From contig CAZYXV010000057.1 of assembly GCA_964651475.1 (NCBI GenBank), positions 1 to 15,674 on the forward strand: 15,674 nt of DNA, read 5' to 3'. Numbering within the stretch: the stretch's first letter is position 1; the number at the start of each line of letters is the position of its first letter. This document shows positions 6,983-13,700 of the stretch, one piece after another. This stretch comes from JBGSMF01 sp964651475 (GTDB lineage: Bacteria > Chloroflexota > Anaerolineae > Fen-1058). The notes under the pieces are model-generated. The model searched no databases and had not been told where the DNA came from. It saw only the letters and a program-made list of their open reading frames with translations. A program made the position numbers and the translations under genes.

Positions 6983-8190
6983 GGGCTGCCTCCTGCGGCG
7001 TGGCCGGCGTGTTTCATCTCCGCCGTCTGCAAATCGCGCGGGATAGATACGCTAAAGCGGGCGCCGTTCTTGTCCGGGTGATAGGGACTTTGAATAGAAA
7101 TTTCGCCGCGATGCGCTTCGACGATCTTTTTGACGATGGACAGCCCCAATCCCAGTCCGGTGACGTTCCCCACATTAGCGGCGCGAAAGAATTCTTCAAA
7201 GATGTGAAGTTGATCTTGTTGCGGAATGCCAATTCCCTCGTCTTCCACTTCAAATACGGTAGCCTCGGGTGTGTGATAAGCGCGAAACATGACCGTGCTG
7301 CCTTCCGGCGAAAACTTGATCGCATTGGTCAAGAGGTTAGTGAACACCTGGCGCAAGCGTCGCCGCGCGCCCACAATTTTGAAAAATTCGGGGGGGCGGT
7401 CAACCTTGATCTTGACGCTTTTTTCTGACGCCGCCAGCCGGACATCCTCAATGGACTCGGCGCCGACTTCGGACGGATCGAGCCATTCAAAATCAGCCTG
7501 GATTTGTTCCGGACGCATGCGCGCCAGGTCCACCACATCGCCGATGAGGCCGCGCAAGTCGTTGACGCGCAAGACGCTGCGCTCGAGCATGCGCCGCTGC
7601 TTGTCGCTCATCTCGCCGGCAAAGCCCTCCAGCATCACGTGGAGATAATTCTCGATCGCGGCCAGCGGCGCCCGCAACTCGTGCGAGACAATGGACAGAA
7701 AAGAAATCAGGGTGTCAGTGGCGCTTTTGTAGCGAGATCCTATCAAGGTGGCAACCTTGCGCATCACCTTAAAGCCCACTGCCGGATTGTGCTCCAGGAA
7801 CTCGCGCAACTGCGCCCCATCCGCCGCCAGCACGCGGGTGGATTCCAAGGCCACTCCCGACGAAGTGTAAAAGTGGGGGGGCACCAGGCTCGACCAGCCG
7901 GCCGTTCTGCCGGCCCCCACGTAATCAAACGTGGCCGTGCGCGCCTGTTGTGCATCGCGCCGCCCCATGCGGATCTTTTTCTCCAACGAGATTTTGCCTT
8001 CGATGACAATGATTAGTTGGTTCGCCGGCTCGCCTTCGGCAAACAGCACCTGATCTTTTGCAAAAGACGCCTCTTGAAACAGCGCCGCGATGCCCGCCAG
8101 TTCGCCGGCTTCCAATTCGCCAAATGTGTCGGTGTGTCGCAAATGCTCAATGCTCATCTTTTGCCTCGTTACCGCTTGCTCGTTACTCAT
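6979..8190 (-). CDS. soluble sensor histidine kinase with N-terminal Crp/cNMP-like domain
   Basis: A 403-residue cytoplasmic kinase from ATG 8190, which overlaps the upstream kinase stop by eight bases and has an AGGGAGA site; ATG 8157, with GAGG, is an alternative. Residues about 15-140 form a cyclic-nucleotide-binding-type beta roll (F-A-E-G-E-P-A-N-Q-L-I-I-V-I-E-G). The usual cAMP phosphate-binding signature is not seen: the equivalent segment reads A-G-W-S-S-L-V-P-P-H-F-Y-T-S, so the ligand is probably not cAMP. HisKA follows with S-H-E-L-R-A-P (His170), then HATPase motifs N-L-L-T-N-A-I-K-F (near 285), D-E-G-I-G-I-P (near 317) and G-L-G-L-G-L-S (near 345). No membrane segments. The transmitter resembles the neighbouring membrane kinase, suggesting duplication. 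Coupled to the receiver downstream. Confidence 0.92.
   Translation of the reverse strand: MSNEQAVTRQKMSIEHLRHTDTFGELEAGELAGIAALFQEASFAKDQVLFAEGEPANQLIIVIEGKISLEKKIRMGRRDAQQARTATFDYVGAGRTAGWSSLVPPHFYTSSGVALESTRVLAADGAQLREFLEHNPAVGFKVMRKVATLIGSRYKSATDTLISFLSIVSHELRAPLAAIENYLHVMLEGFAGEMSDKQRRMLERSVLRVNDLRGLIGDVVDLARMRPEQIQADFEWLDPSEVGAESIEDVRLAASEKSVKIKVDRPPEFFKIVGARRRLRQVFTNLLTNAIKFSPEGSTVMFRAYHTPEATVFEVEDEGIGIPQQDQLHIFEEFFRAANVGNVTGLGLGLSIVKKIVEAHRGEISIQSPYHPDKNGARFSVSIPRDLQTAEMKHAGHAAGGSP
8164..8190. repeat. GTTAC/GCTCGTTAC words at kinase N-terminus
   Basis: The first nine codons of the soluble kinase (M-S-N-E-Q-A-V-T-R) are made of the CGTTAC and GCTCGTTACTC words also seen in the hairpin repeat at 12872-12921. 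This makes ATG 8157, after the repeat, a real alternative start. Confidence 0.4.
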
Positions 8191-9607
8191 TGCATCTCCC
8201 TGACCCATTCGACTCAAGTTCGTCGGGCGGGGCAACCGCCCGGCGCAAGCAACACGTGAACTTGGTGCCGGGGTTATCGGGGCAATAAGGACTCTCTACC
8301 CAGATTTTGCCGCCGTGCGCCTGGATGATACGCCGGGCGGTGCTGAGTCCCAATCCGGCCCCTGGCACGAACTCTTTGCGCCTGAGCCTGAAATAATCTT
8401 CAAACACGTGCGGCAAGTAATGCGGCGGAATCCCCTCGCCGGTATCTGTCACCTCAATGCGCACACCATCGGGTTCTTCGACCAACGCCAAAGTCACCTG
8501 CCCGCCATCCGGCGTGAACTTGACGCCATTATCTAGCAAGTTGACCAACATGCGCTGCAATCGCTTGGGCGAACCGTGCACCCAGGGCAAGCCGTCGGGA
8601 ATAGCGCCCCGCACGTCTACTCCTTTATCTCTGGCGCGCGGCGACACTTCGCTCACGGCGGTCCGGGCAATTTCGGCCAGGTTGGTAGGCTCCAACTCCC
8701 GGGCAATACGCGCCTCGTCCAGTTGCGATACTTCGAGAAAATCATTGATCAACTGTATAAGCTCTTGCAAGCGCACCACACTGCGTTCCAGCCACCTGCG
8801 CTGCTGAGGAGAGACCTCGCCTTTGTACCCATCCAAAATCGTCTGGATATAATTGACGGCCACGGCCAGGGGTGTTTTCAGGTCGTGCGAGGCCAGTGTC
8901 AGGAAGAACGCGCGCATGCGGTCCAGTTCGGCTAGCCGGCTTTGTGTTTGTTCCAGTTCGCTTTGCCGGGCGGCGGCCTGCTCGGCGCGCCGCCGCTGAA
9001 GTTCAGCCACCACATTGGTGGCCGCCGCCGCCACCAGGCCCAACGTGACGGAAAACGCGCCCACAGTTGCGACCACGTAAGCGGGCCGACGGTACAACTC
9101 GGACGGCAAAAAGCCGGCCAGGTGAACGTGAGCCAGCCAGCCGGCATATTCCGCTCCAACCATCGCGGCGAACATTACAATCGCCAGGGCCGTGATTCTG
9201 TAAATATCGCGCGCTGGCAGCAGCACGCTGCCCAGGGCGATGTGGATAAAGTAAAACAAGAAAAACGGATTTTCAATCCCGCCGGTAAAATGTAGCAACA
9301 CCGTCAGCGCCAGCAAATCCGCAACAATTTGCGCGTCGGCCACGGCGCGCCCGCGCTGCGCCGGGCGTTCTTCGTGGCGCATCCACCACGCAAACGCCAG
9401 GTTGTACGCGGCGATGAGGAGCGTCAGTCCCAGGATCGGCGTCAGCGTCAGACCGATGTTAAACGCAACACGCGCCGTCAGCGTGACCAGCAAAATCCCC
9501 GCGATGGCTATCCAGCGTAAGGTGATGTGCCGCCGCAGTTGGCGCGACAACTCGATAGCTTCGGGTAGAGGGTCAACCCTTGTGACGCTCGTGCTCTCGG
9601 TCATCAC
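8183..9607 (-). CDS. membrane sensor histidine kinase, RegB/PrrB-like
   Basis: A 474-residue kinase with AAAGGAG seven bases before ATG 9607 (a second ATG follows at once). Six hydrophobic segments are seen at about 31-50, 53-75, 92-108, 112-133, 137-156 and 176-198. Between segments 3 and 4 is G-G-I-E-N-P-F (109-115), an exact match to the GGxxNPF quinone-binding heptapeptide described for RegB/PrrB redox kinases. A short coiled coil (about 200-232) leads to HisKA with S-H-D-L-K-T-P (His241), then N-L-L-D-N-G-V-K-F (356), D-T-G-E-G-I-P (388) and G-A-G-L-G-L-S (416). The cysteines seen (442, 452, 453, 472) are in the C-terminal part, not at the RegB redox-cysteine position near the H-box. The usual RegA partner with a DNA-binding helix is absent. 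It probably reads membrane quinone redox state. Confidence 0.9.
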   Translation of the reverse strand: MMTESTSVTRVDPLPEAIELSRQLRRHITLRWIAIAGILLVTLTARVAFNIGLTLTPILGLTLLIAAYNLAFAWWMRHEERPAQRGRAVADAQIVADLLALTVLLHFTGGIENPFFLFYFIHIALGSVLLPARDIYRITALAIVMFAAMVGAEYAGWLAHVHLAGFLPSELYRRPAYVVATVGAFSVTLGLVAAAATNVVAELQRRRAEQAAARQSELEQTQSRLAELDRMRAFFLTLASHDLKTPLAVAVNYIQTILDGYKGEVSPQQRRWLERSVVRLQELIQLINDFLEVSQLDEARIARELEPTNLAEIARTAVSEVSPRARDKGVDVRGAIPDGLPWVHGSPKRLQRMLVNLLDNGVKFTPDGGQVTLALVEEPDGVRIEVTDTGEGIPPHYLPHVFEDYFRLRRKEFVPGAGLGLSTARRIIQAHGGKIWVESPYCPDNPGTKFTCCLRRAVAPPDELESNGSGRCNE

Positions 9608-9699
9608 GCGCTCCTTTGAGCAAAAAGCGCCAAACGATTTTCTGGGACGGTTTTAACTTGTTGGCGTAATGACAGGTGAGGAAACGATGTGCTGTTGGA

Positions 9700-10095
9700 T
9701 CAACTGTGCGGCTCTAACAATCGTTTGACGCGGCGCAACAGTTCGCCGGGCAAGACGGGCTTTTGGATATAATCCTGCACGTCCATGCCCATGCCGGTTT
9801 CAAGTTCGTAACGGCGGCGGCTGGCATCTTCCACAACCGTCGTCAATACCATGATCGGAAAATCTTGATAGGAGGGGTTTTCGCGCAGTTCGCGGATGAC
9901 GGCAAAGCCATCCATGCGCGGCATGAGCAAGTCCAGGATCAGCAAATCGGGGGGTTCCAGCTGGATCATTTCCAGGCAGCGTTTGCCATCCCGGGCGGTC
10001 AATATACGATAGGGCTGACTCTCTAGTATCGCCAGGATGCCATCCAGAATATCGGGATCGTCGTCAACGACCAGTATATAAGGTTGCTTGTCCAT
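9700..10095 (-). CDS. single-domain response regulator (receiver only)
   Basis: A 131-residue CheY-like receiver. The acidic triad D11-D13, phospho-acceptor D55 in L-L-I-L-D-L-L-M-P, T85 in V-L-T-T and K112 in Q-K-P are all present. A small insertion (about 88-106) lies between the threonine and lysine strands. No output domain. AGAGGAG precedes ATG 10095 at about six bases. It sits 61 bases after mvhD-2 and 92 before the RegB-like kinase, the likely phospho-donor. It is similar in size and motifs to the receiver before hdrA-1, so the regulatory pair appears duplicated. Confidence 0.93.
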   Translation of the reverse strand: MDKQPYILVVDDDPDILDGILAILESQPYRILTARDGKRCLEMIQLEPPDLLILDLLMPRMDGFAVIRELRENPSYQDFPIMVLTTVVEDASRRRYELETGMGMDVQDYIQKPVLPGELLRRVKRLLEPHS

Positions 10096-10156
10096 GACAC
10101 TCCTCTCAGGCTATTCAGTAACGACCGGACGGAATGGTAGACGTTCGGGCGTGCGA

Positions 10157-10588
10157 CTAGGTTTTTTTGCCCTGCAAAGCGCGCAATGGATTCGGCCCAA
10201 TTTGTTTGATCTCGGCGGTCATTTGGGCCGCCGAAAAGGCAAACTGCCCTCCCATAGCCGCGGACAGGTTGATCATCTGGATGCGTTGTTCTTCCAGACC
10301 GATGTCTTGTAGCAATTTGCGCACGTATTCCACTCGGCGGCGGGCGTTGAAATTACCTTCCAGGTAATGACATTCACCCTCCAGTCAGCCTGCCACCATC
10401 ACGCCGTCGGCGCCATCCTCAAACGCGCGCAGCACGTAACCCACGTCGAGCTTGCCGCTGCACGGCAACTCGATGATTTTGAGGGCAATGGGATAGTCCA
10501 GGCGCATCCCACCGGCCAAATCTGCCGCCGCGTAAGCGCAATAGTGGCAACAAAAAGCGACAATCTGTGGCTTGAAATCATCCGTCAT
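10157..10588 (-). CDS. mvhD: MvhD-family iron-sulfur subunit, predicted selenoprotein (UGA recoded at 10385-10387)
   Basis: Read through the UGA at 10387-10385, this gives 143 residues, paralogous to mvhD-1. Motifs: F-C-C-H-Y-C near 12-17 (one extra cysteine compared with mvhD-1), P-C-S-G-K near 43, then A-D-G-V-M-V-A-G-[UGA]-L-E-G-E-C-H-Y-L-E-G-N with UGA at codon 68, the same alignment column as in mvhD-1. After the UGA come N-F-N-A-R-R-R-V-E-Y, N-L-S-A-A, and near the end I-G-P-N-P-L-R, all family-like. The [2Fe-2S] electron-transfer role towards HdrA follows from family knowledge. It lies 114 bases after hdrA-2. A small ORF of 37 codons may end at its ATG with an ATGA overlap. AAGGAAA serves as RBS. 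Two independently diverged copies both keeping an intact frame after the UGA is strong evidence of readthrough. Confidence 0.88.
10343..10387 (-). promoter_or_regulatory. predicted bacterial SECIS element with UGA codon in mvhD-2
   Basis: Same geometry as in mvhD-1. UGA at 10387-10385; GGTG (10378-10375) pairs with CGCC (10346-10343), using one G-U pair where mvhD-1 has G-C; the apical stem ATTACC (10368-10363) / GGTAAT (10357-10352) encloses the loop TGGAA (10362-10358), which starts 23 nt after the UGA with G at position 2. Between the copies the 23 bases from AATGTC through GGTAAT are identical even at silent codon positions, while nearby silent sites differ. Confidence 0.78.
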
Positions 10589-10698
10589 AAAAGTTTCCTT
10601 GTTTGCGTTGGATAATGGTTCAGTAACCGAGACCCATCAGCCATTTCATAGTCACGCGCGGCAATTCTCTCGCGTAGGCGTTCCAATGTCGAGACCAC
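10585..10698 (-). CDS. possible 37-residue ORF between hdrA-2 and mvhD-2
   Basis: A GTG at 10698 opens a frame of 37 codons, ending in a TGA that overlaps the mvhD-2 ATG as ATGA. GAGG lies about 12 bases before the GTG, a poor spacing. The peptide is charged (V-V-S-T-L-E-R-L-R-E-R-I-A-A-R-D-Y-E) and would form a helix; it faintly recalls the helix of FlgM-like anti-sigma factors but is too short to assign. It could equally be a chance frame in a 114-base spacer, or a decayed gene end. The corresponding place in the other module holds an inverted repeat instead. Confidence 0.25.
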   Translation of the reverse strand: MVSTLERLRERIAARDYEMADGSRLLNHYPTQTRKLL

Positions 10699-10702
10699 GC
10701 TT

Positions 10703-13700
10703 TTATCGCACCTCGATAGACTCGACCGGCACGAAGGCAGCTTCCGGCAGATGGAACAGCGCATCTACTTTGGCCAGCATTTGCACGTCTGTATAGTGCA
10801 TGAGCTGGATGGCCTTGGCCGGGCACTCGGCCACGCACGAGCCGCAGCCGTGGCACGCGGCCGGTTCGATGAACGCCGCGCCCGCGATGTCACCCACGCC
10901 GGTCAGATCCATCTTGACCTTGGGGACGTTATACGGGCACGTGCGCACGCACGTCAGGCAACCTACACATTTCGCAGCATCAATCACGGCCACGCGGGCG
11001 CTGCTCGAGATGCTATCTTGGGAGAGAATGATGGCCGCACGCGCCGCCGCCGCCTGTGCCTGAATTATACTTTCATCCAGGAATTTTGGATAGTGCGCCA
11101 GCCCGGCCATAAAGACGCCGTCGCTGGCAAAATCCACCGGTCGCAACTTGACGTGCGCTTCCAGGAAAAAGCCGTCCATATCCACAGACACCTTCAAAAC
11201 CTTGCCCAACTCTTTGGCGCCCTCGGCCGGGATGATGGGATTCGACAGCACCAGCATATCGGCGTTCAAGGTCAGCTCGCGGGCCAGGGATGGATCGAAT
11301 ACTGTGACAGTTAGAGGTTGGAGGCTTGTCCTGAGCGTAGTCGAAGGATTGGAGGTTGGAGATTGGAGATGGGAGATGGCGGGTTTGTGCTCGTCATCAT
11401 AGCGGACGAACAGGATGCCCTGGCGCCGCGCCTCGGTATACAGCCGCTCCTTAAAGCCATACGTGCGCATATCTTTGAACAAGATCGTCACTTGCGCGTC
11501 GGGCCTCAGTTCCTTCAACTTGAGCGCGTTCTTGAGCGCCGTCGAGCAGCACGTGCGCGCGCAATACTTTTCCGCCGGGCCGATGCATTGGATCATTATG
11601 ACTGAAGCCGGAAGCCGGAGGTCGGAGTTTGGAGACCTGTCCTGAGCGTAGTCGAAGGATTGGAGATTGGAGTTTAGACGCGCCTCAAAATCCACCTGCG
11701 TCATCACGCGCGGGTCCTGGTCCAGGCCATACTCTTTGCCGCGATACTCGCGCCCGCCCGTGGCCACAATCGTCGCGCCGTGATAGATCGGCGTGACTCT
11801 CCCCTGGCTATCTCGCAGCCTGCTTTCAAAGTTGCCCTGAAAGCCGCCCGTTTCGACCAGTTCTGTTTCAAGGTGAATGTTAATTAACGGGTGCGCCTTT
11901 ACCTTTTCGATTAACTCTTGCAGGTAATCTTGGGGGTCTAGCGACAAGGGACCAGGAGCCAGAGTACCCTGATTCTTAATTCCTGGTCCCACGCCCGCGC
12001 CAGTCAAAAAGTAAACGTTCCGCAAGTTTCCGCCCAGTTGTCCCGTCCGCTCCACCAGGTGCACCGGGAAGCCTTGACCCGCCAGCGTCAGCGCCGCCGT
12101 CATGCCGGCCGCGCCGCCGCCGATCACCAACGCCGCTTTTTGCACCGGCATCTGGGTGGTGTGCAGCGACTGCAAGCGGGCGGCGCGCGCCACCGCCATG
12201 CGCACCAGGTCCTTTGCTTTGGCCGTAGCGCCTTCGCGGTCGTTCGAGTGAACCCACGAGCATTGGTTGCGGATGTTGGCCATCTCGAACAAATACGGGT
12301 TAAGCCCGGCCTGGCGGATGGCATCCTGGAACAGCGGCTCGTGCGTGAGCGGGGTGCACGACGACACTACCACGCGGTTGAGGTTTTGTTCTTTCACCAT
12401 CTCGATAATGTGTTTGATGGTGTCTTGCGAGCACGTGTACAGGTTATTTTCGGCGTGGACGACGCCGGGCAGGCTGCGCGCATACGCGGCCACGTCGGGC
12501 ACGTCCAGGTAGCCGCCAATGTTGCTGCCGCAGTGGCACACAAACACGCCCACGCGCAACTCCTCTGCCGATATGTCGCGCTCTGGCGGATAAATAACCT
12601 CGCGCGCCAGGTACCCCCGCGCCGGTGCCAGCAACGTTTCGGCGGCGGCAGCGGCGGCGCTGGCCTCGACCACCGATTCGGGAATGTCCTTAGGCTCGCG
12701 GAACGGCCCCGCCGCGTAAATGCCTGGACGGCTGGTTTGCAGCGGGTCAAAAATGGCGGTGTGGCAAAAGCCATAATCGTCCAGCTCGATGCCCAGATCG
12801 CGCCCCAGTTGCTTGACTTTGTCGGACATTTCCATGCCGACAGAAAGAACAACCAGGTCGAATTCTTGTTCAACGAGTGACGAGTAACGAGTAACTTGTT
12901 GCTCGTTGCTTGTTGCTGGTTGATCATTGACATAGCGCAAGATCAGATTGCCCGTAGCGGGATTTTCTTTCAGCGCCGAGATGCGCGTGCGGTGGTACCT
13001 CACGCCGTATTTCTTTTCCGCGCGCCGGTAATACTCCTCGTAGCCTTTGCTGAACGAGCGCATGTCCATGAAGAATACGTGACATTCCAACCCGCCGTCG
13101 TGCCCTTCGGCGCGGGCGTGCTCGATGGCCATAATCGCTTCTTTGGCGGCGTACATGCAGCACACCGACGAGCAGTAATCGTGGCTCTGGTCGCGGCTGC
13201 CCACGCACTGCAAGAACGCAATCTTTTTCGGCGATTGCTCATCTGAGGGGCGCCTGACGTGCCCCAGCGTCGGGCCAGAAGCCGAAAGCAGCCGCTCGAA
13301 TTGGAGCGACGTCACCACGTTGGGATAGCGTCCCAGGCCATATTCTTGCGAAAGCTTGGCGTCGTAGATCTCGTAACCGGGGGCCAGGATCACTGCGCCG
13401 ACCTTGACCTGCTCGAATCGTTCGACCATGTCGTGGTTAATAGCATTGACGCCGCACTTGTACCAGCAGCTCAAACACTCGGAACACACGCCGCAGGCCA
13501 GGCAGCGCGCCGCCTCGGCCTGCGCTTCTTCGTCAGTGTAACCCAGGTTCACCTCGTCAAACGAGCGCGCGCGTCGCGCCGCCTCCAGCGCCTGCATCCG
13601 CACGCGCGGCGTCACCTTGACCTCGCCGCGCACGATGCGTTCGTTGACCTCGTCCTTGGTCAGCTTGACAACGGGCAATTCAGGCTTGGGCTTGGGTTCG

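Noticed and set aside
10385..10588. Truncated MvhD pseudogene, second copy
   Set aside because: Same reasons; two diverged copies with UGA at one identical codon point to recoding.
11328..11675. CRISPR-like repeats
   Set aside because: Only two full copies of a 20-base core with no regular spacers, and they lie in an open coding frame.
12038..12880. Plus-strand open frame of 280 codons
   Set aside because: Antisense to hdrA-2, similar in kind to the shadow opposite hdrA-1 at the matching position, as expected for two paralogues.
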